From: an uncultured Rhodospirillales bacterium
Lineage (GTDB): Bacteria > Pseudomonadota > Alphaproteobacteria > Acetobacterales > Acetobacteraceae
Length of the DNA stretch: 43,594 nucleotides
Assembly (NCBI GenBank): GCA_903835235.1
Contig: CAILMF010000077.1
Span: forward strand, 1 to 43,594
Direction: 5' to 3'
Shown here one piece after another: positions 8,747 through 18,300 of this stretch. The notes under the pieces were generated by a model. The model did no database searches. It was not told the DNA's origin and saw only the letters and a program-made list of their open reading frames with translations. Position 1 is the stretch's first letter. Each line of letters starts with the position of its first letter. Position numbers and translations under genes: made by a program.

Positions 8747-10164
8747 CGCCGGGCTTCCGGTTCCGGATCGGCCGCATCGGCCGTGGCGGGAAGGCCGCGC
8801 CCTGCCCGCCGGCCGTGCCGCGCCTGCACCCGGAGGCGATGGATTTCCAGGACGACCTGGAACAGCTGATCGGCGAACCGCCGCCGCCCATGCTCGGCCA
8901 GGTGCAGTACCTGATCGCGCTGCTGTTCGCGCTGCTGGTCTTGGGCGCCGCACTGGTGGAGGTGGATGTGGTGGTCACCGGCAGCGGCCGCATCGCCACC
9001 GACACGCCACCGGTTGTGCTGCAACCGATGGAACGCGCCGTGATCCTGGAGTTGCTGGTGAAGCCCGGCGACAGCGTGGTGGCCGGCCAGGTGGTGGCGG
9101 TGCTGGACGCGACCGAGCAGCAGGCCGACACCGAAAGCCTCTCGGCGCAGCAACGCGCGCTGGCAGCGCAATGGCAACGCGTGCAGGCCGAACTTGACGG
9201 CACGGCCTATCCGCTGACCGCCGATGCTCCGCTGGAGCGACGCCTGCAGGCCACGCTGTTCGCGCAGCGCCAGGCGCTGCTGGCCACCCGGATGCGCGGG
9301 CTGGGCGAGGATATTGCCGGCCTTGAAGCCAATATCCGCGCCATCGTCGAAGGCGCCGGCTTCCAGACCCAGCAGGCGGCCATCGCGCGCGATGTGGAGG
9401 GCATGCGCAGCCAACTGCTGGTCGGGCAAATCGGCTCGCGCCTGCAATACCTGGGCGCGCGGCAGGCCCGGCTGCAGGCCGAACACGAGCTGAACCAAAC
9501 CAATGGCCGGCTGCGCGAGCTGCGCCATTCGCTGCAGGCCCGCCAGGCCGAGCGGCAAGCCTTGCAGGATGATTGGCGCCGCCAATTATTGGAAGAGAGC
9601 ATTCGCGTCCGCGCCGACCATGTGCGTGTGACCGGCGAGCTGACAAAGTTGGCGCGCCGGAGCGAACTCATGCTGCTGAAGGCGCCGCAGGACGGCGTGG
9701 TGCTGGAGGTGGCGCGCCGCGCGGTCGGTTCGGTGGTGCGCGAGGCCGAGCCGCTGGTGACGCTGGTGCCGTCCCGGGTGCCGCTGATCGCGCAAATCGC
9801 GGTGCTGTCGGCCGATATCGGCTATGCCCGGCCGGGTGATGCGGTGGTGCTGAAGGTGGATGCCTTTCCCTACCAGCGGCATGGCACGCTGGAAGGACGG
9901 CTGCGGAGTTTCAGCCAGGAATCCTTCGGTGTTCAGGCGGCCAGCGAGGCCGATGGCCTGGCTTCGGCCCGGGCCGGCGGCGGGGCGCTGCATCGCGGCT
10001 ATGTGGAACTGCCCAGCCTCGCCCTCAGCAACCTGCCACGGGGCGCGCGGCTGACCCCTGGCATGACCCTCACCGCCGAGATCAAGGTCGGGACGCGGAG
10101 CGTGCTGTCCTACTTCCTGTACCCGCTGGCGCGCGGCCTGCACGAAAGCATGCGCGAGCCGTAG
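8716..10164 (+). CDS. HlyD family periplasmic adaptor of the type I secretion system
   Basis: A 482-aa membrane fusion protein. A cytoplasmic N-terminus of about 55 residues is followed by one transmembrane segment (VQYLIALLFALLVLGAALV, about 58-76). Then come a lipoyl/barrel-sandwich half (PMERAVILELLVKPGDSVVAGQVVAVLDATEQ), a long coiled coil (about 135-310, rich in Gln, Arg, Glu and Leu), the second lipoyl half (LKAPQDGVVLEVARRAVGSVVREAEPLVTLVP) and a C-terminal beta region ending LSYFLYPLARGLHES, a typical HlyD end. It links the inner-membrane ABC exporter to an outer-membrane TolC-type channel. ATG 8716 overlaps the exporter gene by 31 bp; ATG 8839, with GGAGG just upstream, is a plausible alternative start that would still keep the membrane segment. 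Confidence 0.92.
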   Translation: MATADTLSPLAPGFRFRIGRIGRGGKAAPCPPAVPRLHPEAMDFQDDLEQLIGEPPPPMLGQVQYLIALLFALLVLGAALVEVDVVVTGSGRIATDTPPVVLQPMERAVILELLVKPGDSVVAGQVVAVLDATEQQADTESLSAQQRALAAQWQRVQAELDGTAYPLTADAPLERRLQATLFAQRQALLATRMRGLGEDIAGLEANIRAIVEGAGFQTQQAAIARDVEGMRSQLLVGQIGSRLQYLGARQARLQAEHELNQTNGRLRELRHSLQARQAERQALQDDWRRQLLEESIRVRADHVRVTGELTKLARRSELMLLKAPQDGVVLEVARRAVGSVVREAEPLVTLVPSRVPLIAQIAVLSADIGYARPGDAVVLKVDAFPYQRHGTLEGRLRSFSQESFGVQAASEADGLASARAGGGALHRGYVELPSLALSNLPRGARLTPGMTLTAEIKVGTRSVLSYFLYPLARGLHESMREP

Positions 10165-10262
10165 AATCGTGGGCTGAGGTCGGTGATGCTGTCGACAATG
10201 ATGATCGACGTGCGGACGGTCAGCTGCACGACCCCTCCCAGCGGGTCACCGGGCATGGGCTG

Positions 10263-10589
10263 GTGAGCCTCGGCGTGGCGATGTGGCTGTTGCCGCTGCG
10301 GCGCTCTGCCGCCGGCGGTGCTTCGCCGGGCTACCGGCGCTGGCACGAGATCGGCGGCCTGGCGATGCTTGCGGGCCTGTTGGTGCATGCGGCGAACCTG
10401 CGCACCACCATGCTGGCGCTGCTGGCCGGCGCGGTGCTGGTGCTGGCAACGCTCGGCGCGTTGCAACCGAACTTCGCACCGCCGCGCTCCGAGCGTTATC
10501 TGCAGGCTTGGTGGTCGGGCCGCATCTTTTTGGGATGCCTGGTCAGTGCGCTGGTGCTGGTGCGTGTCTGGGCGATGCTGGCGTACTGA
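10263..10589 (+). CDS. Small membrane protein, possibly 5'-truncated
   Basis: A 108-aa frame from GTG 10263 with three clear hydrophobic helices (about residues 30-46, 49-67 and 88-107) and a short hydrophobic start. Histidines sit at RRWHE and LLVHA, which recalls haem-binding membrane proteins, but I cannot assign a family. The reading frame stays open upstream through the intergenic stretch and into the end of the HlyD gene without an ATG or GTG, and the first helix looks cut short, so this may be the 3' remainder of a larger membrane-protein gene. The stop at 10587-10589 is followed by about 360 bp without genes. Confidence 0.4.
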   Translation: MSLGVAMWLLPLRRSAAGGASPGYRRWHEIGGLAMLAGLLVHAANLRTTMLALLAGAVLVLATLGALQPNFAPPRSERYLQAWWSGRIFLGCLVSALVLVRVWAMLAY

Positions 10590-10949
10590 GGTCAGGTCGG
10601 ACGGCGCCGGCTGATTGCCGTGGGGTTCCTTTGGCGCAGGCCAGGACTGTGCCAAAGCTGCATTGCCCGAGTCTTTTCGCCGGACGGCGGGAATGTTGAC
10701 GCAGCCCAAGCCCGGCGCGATTAAAGAGGCGCGATATCAATAACATGAAGCTTGAGGGCGAAATCACCCTACCCTCAAGGTCGGGAGAGAATTCCCTCTC
10801 TCCGTGCCGAAGGCCGGGGTCAGTCCTGGCGCGCACCATCAGGGTGGCCGCGCAGACCTGCGCCATAACGCGGTGCCCCCGGAGGGGGAGACTATTTGTG
10901 GTGATCTCGACTGGAGCAGCGGTGGGAACCGGGGAATGAAATTCTCTGA
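10590..10949. other. Gene-less stretch before the IS630 copy
   Basis: No frame here looks like a protein on either strand. The only structured element I see is the first copy of a 64-bp repeat at 10869-10932, which ends 17 bp before the IS630 left inverted repeat. Confidence 0.6.
10869..10932. repeat. 64-bp dispersed repeat, copy A
   Basis: From cgcggtgcccccggagg to gtgggaaccgg this sequence matches 29673-29736 at 62 of 64 positions, in the same orientation. The two differences are adjacent to the G-run. Both copies lie in gene-less DNA next to mobile-element remains. Neither flank shows an obvious gene-sized continuation of the similarity. Confidence 0.9.
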
Positions 10950-12115
10950 TACCAATCCCACTAAGCATTGACCTGTCTGGCCCAACTGAAATCGATCAGA
11001 GATTGAATGCGGCCTGGCTCGGCCAGCAGCCTATGCCAGGCATCGCAGCAGGCATCGACGATGGCGCTGGTGCCGGTGAACAGCCGGCCGGAGAGGTAGC
11101 GATCGCGCAGGTACTGCCAGACCCGCTCGATGGCGTTCAGCTCCGGGCTGTAGGGCGGCAGATGCAGCAGGGTGATGTTGGGCGGCACACGGATGTCGCT
11201 GGCGATGTGCCAGCCGGCATTATCGATCAGCATCACCGCGTGGGTGCCGCACGGCAACTGACTGGCGACCTCCTCCAGCAGCAGGTTCATCGCCGCGATC
11301 GAGACCTGGGTGATGACCAGCGCCGCGCCGGTATCGCGCGCCGGGCAGACAGCGCCGAAGATGTAGGCCGACTTGTAGCGCTGGTCCTTGACCATGCGCG
11401 GGCGCATGCCGCGTTGGTACCAGCGGCGCACCATGCGGCCCTTCTGACCTACCCTGGCCTCGTCTTGAAACCAGATCTCGAAGCGCTCGGCTTCCGGGTG
11501 CTCGGCGGCGATGCGGGCAAGCGCCACGGGGAAGCCCTTTTTTTAAACCGCTCCTGCGCGGCCGGGTCGGTCTCTGCATGGCGAGGTCGCGGCGTCTGCC
11601 AGGACAGGTCCAGGCTGTGCAGCAGCCGCGCCATGCCGGTCTCGCCATAGGACACGCAGAAGCGGTCACGAACGATCCGGCACAGGTCGATCAGCCGTCA
11701 GGTGGAAACACCGTCCACCTCCGGGTCAGGGCCGGCCAGCACAATGGCTTTCAGCGATGCCTGCTGGCCATCGTTCAGCCGGCAGGGACAGCCTGGGCCC
11801 CAGTGGTCCGACAGGCCGTCGGGGCCAGCGCGGTTGTAGCGGATCACCCAGTCCCGCAAGGTCTGCCGATCCATGCCGGCGATCCGTGCCGCGGTCTCGC
11901 GGCTCAGTCCGTCCAGTGCGCCAGCGATGGCCAGTAGCCGCCGCGCAGCCCGCGGGTCCTTCTCCCCCTTGGCCAAGCGCCGCAACTCTCGCGGCTCGAT
12001 GTCGTCCCTGATCCACAGCGCCGGCATGGGCGGCTCCCTCAAGCCATGCCCGCCGATGAATCACGGCCGCCCGCGTCGCATCAAGCCCAAGAGTCAGGGC
12101 TTCATGCGTTGGGTA
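10950..12115 (-). mobile_element. IS630-family insertion sequence, apparently inactive
   Basis: The element is about 1166 bp. Its ends are imperfect inverted repeats: 10950-10972 on the plus strand and 12093-12115 read from the minus strand agree at 16 of 23 positions without gaps. Both begin TACC, which fits the TA target of the IS630/Tc1-mariner group. Inside, on the minus strand, lies one transposase reading path broken by a nonsense codon and an A7-tract frame shift. The copy sits between the type I secretion genes and the giant RTX gene. Confidence 0.8.
10961..12027 (-). pseudogene. IS630-family DDE transposase, interrupted
   Basis: The N-terminal part (ATG 12027; a TTG at 12042 is also open) is a winged HTH region: RRLLAIAGALDGLSRETAARIAGMDRQTLRDWVIRYN. 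It stops at TGA 11700-11698 right after GPDPEVDGVST, where relatives continue with Trp-Arg-x-Ile-Asp-Leu-Cys. The same frame does continue RLIDLCRIVRDRF, so a TGG to TGA change is likely. A second break is an A7 run (plus-strand T7, 11538-11544) after AQERFKK. Moving to the -1 frame gives KKGFPVALARIAAEH and the catalytic domain, with IWFQDEARVGQ (D1), LIDNAGWHI (D2) and PYSPELNAIERVW (E). The A7 break could be a programmed frameshift, known in parts of this family; the nonsense codon is not explained that way. Confidence 0.82.
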
Positions 12116-12295
12116 TGAGATGAGGCATCTGAGGTTTGCCCTGGGGGATACTTCCGCCCTGGCTTTAGGGGCAGGTTCAAATCGGGCACAGGGTACGGCC
12201 TGTGCCTAACGCGGTTACGGCGCGCCCGGCATCCGCCACTACCCGTCTCTGTCGCCTTCTCCCGCAGAGGCTTGTTGCTGGAGAGACTGATTCAC

Positions 12296-12320
12296 GGCTT
12301 ACGGCGATTCCGCCTAAGCC
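12296..12320 (-). terminator. Hairpin downstream of the giant RTX gene
   Basis: GGCTTA-c-GGCG / CGCC-TAAGCC forms a 10-bp stem with one bulged base and a 4-nt loop, some 50 bp past the RTX stop on the minus strand. There is no clear U-tract, so termination is only suggested. Confidence 0.35.
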
Positions 12321-12369
12321 GATCAGGCTCTAACGTAGGACCAGCAAACGCCTCCATGTCACCAAGCCG

Positions 12370-15300
12370 TCAGGCGAAGGCATAGTCTGTCACGTGCACC
12401 GTTGTGCCGCTCGCCAGATGGATCAACTCATTTATCGTGTGGTCGGCCGAGCTGACCTGCCAGTCGGTGGCATTGACCTGCGTCAACTTTGCGCCGCTCG
12501 CCGCGGTGCCGTAGCCCTTGAACAGCAGCTTGTCACCGACCAGCGAGCCTTTGCCGTCGAAGTCCACAATCGCATCACCGTTCGCCTGGCCCGCAGCAAA
12601 AGCGAAGGTGTCGTTGCCCAGGCCACCAACCAGAGTATCGGCGCCGGCGCCGCCCTCCAGCACGTCGGCGCCAGCGCCGCCGGCGATGACGTTCGCCAGC
12701 GCATTGCCGCTTCCGGTGAAGGCGCTGGTGCCCGTGTAGCTGAGGTTCTCGACCGCGCCGAGGGAGACCAGGCTGAACGATGCCAGGCTGGTCCACACCT
12801 TGTCGAAGCCCTCCGCCGCGTTCTCCACCACCACGTCGCCCGCATTGTCGACCAGGTAGCTGTCGTCGCCCACGCCGCCGGTCAGCGTATCGGCGCCGGT
12901 GCCGCCATCCAGCGTGTCGTCGCCCACGCCGCCGGTGATCGCATTGGCGCCGGTATTGCCGGTGCCGGCGAAGGACCCGGCCCCAGCGAAGCGGAGGTTC
13001 TCGAGCGTGCCGATGGTCGCCAGGCTGTAGCTGGCCAGGGTCGTCAGCACGGTGTCGGTACCCGACGCCGTCAGCTCCGAAATCCTGTCGCCGATATTGT
13101 CGATGACGTAGGTGTCGTTGCCCAGGCCGCCGAACATCGAGTCAGCGCCGACCCCGCCGTCGAGCGTGTCGTCACCATCGCCGCCGCGCATGCTGTCGTT
13201 GCCGGCACCGCTGGTGATCAGGTTGGCCAGCCCATTGCCGATGCCGATGAACCCGGCGCTGCCGTTGTAGGTCAGATTCTCCACGGCGGTGAGCAGCGTC
13301 AGGTTGTAGCTCGCCAGGTTGGTCAGCACCGTGTCGGTACCCTCGCCGGCGTTCTCCAGGACGAGATCGGTCAGGCTGTCGACGACGTAGGTGTCATCGC
13401 CGAAGCCACCTGACAGGGAGTCCGAACCGGCCCCGCCATCCAGCGTGTCGCTGCCGTCGCCGCCGAACAACGTATCCTTGCCCGCACCGCCGGTGATGGT
13501 GTTGGCCGCCGCGTTGCCGGTGCCGGCAAAGGCGGCAACGCCGGTATAGACAAGGGCTTCGACCGCGGCGAAGGCGGCCAGGCTGTAGCTGGCCAGGCCG
13601 GTCAGCACCGTATCGGTGCCGCCGCCGGCGGCCTCGGCGATCAGGTCGATGGCGCTGTCCACGATGTAGGTGTCGTTGCCCAGCCCGCCATCCAGCGAGT
13701 CCGCGCCATCGCCGCCGGTGAGCGTGTCGCCGCCACTGCCGCCGACCAGGGTATCGTCGCCGGCCCCACCGTCCAGGGCGCTGCCGCCCGCACCGGCGGT
13801 GATGACGTTGGCCAGCGCGTTGCCGAAGCTGATGAAGCTACCGGTGCCGGTGTAGGTCAGGTTCTCGACATTGGCCTGGCTGTCCATCAGGTAGAGGGAC
13901 ATCGAGGTGCGGATGGTGTCGGTGCCCTGCCCTGCCGCCTCGACAACCATGATGGAGACGTCATTGACGATGTAGGTATCGCCGCCGTCGCCGCCAGCCA
14001 GGGTATCGCCGCCGCCGCCGCCATCCAGCGTATCGTTGGCCGCGCCGCCGGTGATGACATTGGCCAGTACATTGCCGAGACCGACGAAGGAGCCGCTGCC
14101 GCCGTAGGTCAGGTTCTCGATTGCATGGAACGGCGCCAGGCTGAAGGTGGCCAGCGTCGTCCGCACCGTGTCGGTCCCCTCGATGAGGTTCTCCACCACC
14201 ACGTCGACCAGGGTATCGACCACGTAGGTATCGTCGCCGATGCCGCCAGCCATCGAGTCCGCGCCACCGCCGCCATCCAGCGTATCGTCACCCTCGTCGC
14301 CGACCAGCGTATCATTGCCGGTGCTGCCGGTGATTGCATTGGCCAGCACATTGCCGATGCCGGTGAAGTCATTGCTGCCGGCGTTGGTCAGGTTCTCGAT
14401 CGTGGTCAGCATTGCCAGGCTGTAGCTCGCCAGGCTGGTCCGCACGGTGTCGGTCCCCCCTGCCGCGGTCTCCAGCATGACGTCGCCCAGGCTGTCGACG
14501 ACGTAGCTGTCATCGCCCGCGCCGCCGATCATCGTATCGTTGCCAGTCGCGCCGTCCAGCGTGTCGTTGCCGGCGCCGCCGGTGAGCACGTTGGCGAGCG
14601 CATTGCCGATACCGCTGAAGGTGCCGCTGCCGGCATAGGCCAGGTTCTCGACCGCGCCGAACGCAGCGATGCCGAAGCTCGCCAGGGTGGTCCGCACCGT
14701 GTCGGTGCCCTCGCCGGCAACCTCCACGACCATGTCGCCCAGGTTGTCGATCACATAGGCATCATTGCCGGCACCACCCACCAGGGAGTCGGCGCCCGCG
14801 CCACCATCCAGCGTATCTTCGCCGGCAGCGCCGGTCAGCGTATCGGCACCAGTGCCACCGGTCACGGCATTGGCCAGCGCATTGCCGATGCCTATGAAGC
14901 CGGCAGTGCCGAGATAGCTGAGGTTCTCGAGCGTGCCGAAGGTCGCCAGGCTGTAGCTTGCCAAAGTGGTCAGCACGGTGTCGGTGCCCGAAGCCGTCAA
15001 CTCGGAAATCCTGTCGCCGATATTGTCGACGAAGTAGCTGTCATTGCCCAGGCCGCCCGCCATCGAGTCCACGCCGACCCCACCGTCGAGCGTGTCGTCA
15101 CCATCGCCACCGCGCATGCTGTCGTTGCCGGCACCGCTGATGATCAGGTTGGCCAGCCCATTGCCGATGCCGGCAAACCCGGCGCTGCCGGTGTAGGTCA
15201 GGTTTTCCACCGCGAGCAGCGTGGTCAGGTTGTAGCTTGTCAGGTTGGTCAGCACCGTGTCGGTGCCCTCGCCCGCGTTCTCGACGATGAGATCGCTCTG

Positions 15301-18300
15301 GCTGTTGACGACATAAGTGTCATCGCCCAGGCCGCCCGCCGTGGTATCGAAACCAGCGGCACCATCCAGCGTATCGTTGCCCGTGCCGCCGGTGATGACG
15401 TTCGACAGCGCGTTGCCGGCACCGGCAAAGGCATTGGCGCCAAGGTAGATCAGGTTGTCCACCGCGCCGAGGGTTGCCAGGCTGAAGCTTGCCAGGCTGG
15501 TCATGACGGTATCGGTGCCTTCGATGGCATTCTCCAGCACCACGTCGCCGATGTTGTCCACCACATAGGTGTCGTTACCGACGCCGCCGGTCAGGGAGTC
15601 AGCACCGCTCCCGCCATCCAGCGTGTCGTCGCCGAAGCCCCCGGCCAGCGTGTCGTCGCCGGCGCCGCCGGTCAGCGCATCGGCCCCTCGGTTGCCGGAA
15701 ATGGCATTGGCCAGGTCGTTGCCGCCGCCGCTGAAGGCGCTGGCGCCGCTGTAGGTCAGGTTCTCCACCGCGCCGAAGGACGCCAGGCTGAAGCTGGTCA
15801 GCGCGGTGCCGACAGTGTCGATACCTGCGCCGGCATTCTCCACGATGATGTCACCGGCATTGTCGACCACGTAGCTGTCGTCACCGAGACCGCCGGCCAT
15901 CGTGTCCGCACCGCCACCGCCATCCAGCGAGTCGTTACCGGCGCCACCGGTGAGCATGTTGGCCAGGGCGTTGCCGGTGCCGGTGAAGGCGGCGCTGCCG
16001 GTAAAGCTCAGGTTCTCCGCAGCTGCGGTCGATGCAAGGCTGTAGGTCGCCAGGCTGGTGCGCACCAGGTCGGTGCCTTCATCGGCACTCTCGGTCACGA
16101 CATCGCCGGCGTTGTCGACCAGGTAGGTGTCGTTGCCCAGACCACCCACCATGGTGTCGGCGCCGACAGCGCCATCCAGCGTGTCGTTGCCGGCGCCACC
16201 GGTGACGATGTTGGCCAGCGCATTGCCCGTGCCGGCAAAGGCGCCGGTTCCGGTGTAGGCCAGGTTCTCCAGCGCGGTGAGCGTTGCCAGGCTGTAGCTC
16301 GCCAGCGTGGTGCGGATGCTGTCGGTGCCCTCGCCGACATTCTCCGCCACGACATCGCCGGCATTGTCGACCAGGTAGGTGTCGTTGCCGAGCCCGCCGG
16401 TCAGGCTATCAGCGCCGGTGCCGCCATCCAGCGTGTCGTTGCCCCTGGCGCTGGCGATGGCATTCGCCAGGGCGTTGCCGGTGCCGGTAAAGGACGCCGT
16501 GCCGGTGAAGGAAAGGTTCTCCACCGCGGTCAGCGTTGCCAGGCTGAACCTGGTAAGGCTGGTCGACACCGCATCGGTGCCCTCGACCGCATTCTCGACC
16601 ACGATGTCGCCGATGTTGTCGACCACGTAGCTGTCATTGCCCACCCCGCCCACCATGCTGTCGGCGCCGCTGCCGCCATCCAGCGTGTCGTTGCCGGCCG
16701 CGCCGACCAGCGTGTCGTTGCCGACGCCGCCCGCAAGGGCGTCGGAGCCCCTGCCCCCGGTGAGGCCGTTGGCCAGCGCGTTGCCGGTGCCGATGAAGGC
16801 GATGGCGCCGCTGTAGGTCACATTCTCTAGCGCGGTCAGGGCTACCAAGCTGAAGCTCGCCAGGCTCGTCAGCACCGTATCGGTGCCCTCGCCCGCGTTC
16901 TCCGACACGACGTCGCCGATGTTATCGACCACGTAGCTGTCGTCGCCGAGGCCGCCGGCCATGGTATCGGCGCCGACGCCACCATCCAGCGTATCGTTGC
17001 CTGCACCGCCGGCGAGGCCGTTACCCAAGGCATTGCCGGTGCCGGCGAAGCCGCCGGTACCGATAAAGGCCAGGTTCTCGACCGCGGTGAGCAAGGCCAG
17101 GCTGAAGCTGGCAAGGCTGGTCTGCACCGTATCGGTGCCCTGGTTGAGCCTCTCGACAACCACGTCGCCGAGGTTGTCGACGACATAGGTGTCGTCGTTG
17201 AGCCCGCCGGTCAGCGAGTCCGCCCCGGCGCCGCCCGCGAGGGTGTCGTTGCCGCCACCGCCGACCAGCGTGTCGTTGCCCACGCCGCCGGTGATGCCGT
17301 TGGCCAGGTTATTGCCGGTGCCGTCAAAGTTGGCGGTGCCAGTGTAGCCGAGGTTCTCGACCGCGGTGAGCGTCACCAAGCTGTAGCTCACCAGGCTGGT
17401 CAGCACCGTATCGGTGCCGCTACCGGCTGCCTCGACAACCTTGTCGCCCGTGTTGTCGATGACGTAGGTGTCGTTGCCGGTGCCGCCGTCCAGGCTGTCC
17501 GCCCCGGCCCCACCGTCGAGCGTGTCATCACCCGCAGCGCCGGCAAGGGTGTCCTTGCCCGTGCCGCCCAGCATGGCGTTTGCCGCAGCATTGCCGATGC
17601 CGTTGAAGTTCCCGGTACCGATGAAGCTCAGGTTCTCCACGTTCGACAGCAGGGCGAGGCTCAGCGTGTTCAACGTTGTCAGGATGGTATCGGCGCCACC
17701 GCCCGCGGCCTCGACAATCTGGTCGGCACTGCTGTCCACCAGATAGCTGTCGCTGCCGAGGCCACCGACCAGCACATCCGCGCCAACTCCGCCATCAAAC
17801 GTGTCGTTGCCGGCCCCGCCGTCCATCGTGTCGTTGCCGCTGCCGCCGTTCAGGCTGTCGTCGCCGAGGCCACCCACCAGGCTGTCATTGCCGGCATCGC
17901 CGGACAGCAGGTCGTTGCCGTAGCCGCCGTCCAGCGTATCGTTGCCGTCACCGCCCGAGAGCGTGTCGTTCTGCCAGTTGCTGCCGCCGTCGCCCGGCAT
18001 GCCGCCGAACTCAACCAGGCTGTAGCTCTGCGGGTCGCCGGAATTGTCGCCCCAGCCGAACTGCCCCCACAGGAACGCGTAGTTCTGGTCGCCTTCAAAG
18101 TTGTTGGGTTCGCCAAAGGTCGCGGACCAGGCGGCGAAGCCGGGCTGAGTAACGGCCCCCAGGTTGAAGAACACCACGCCGGCCTCTGGCCCGGTCACCC
18201 ATTGCCATTGGCCTTCGGTGGCCGCATCGCTGGCGCCGATCCAGAACCAGGTGTCGCCGATGAGGCTGCGGACGAATTCCTGCTCCGCCGCGCTGGTCAC

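Noticed and set aside
12600-17800. Evenly spaced repeats that could be mistaken for a CRISPR array
   Set aside because: The repeats are coding, diverged, 250-300 bp in period and in frame with a protein; no short identical repeats with unique spacers and no cas genes.
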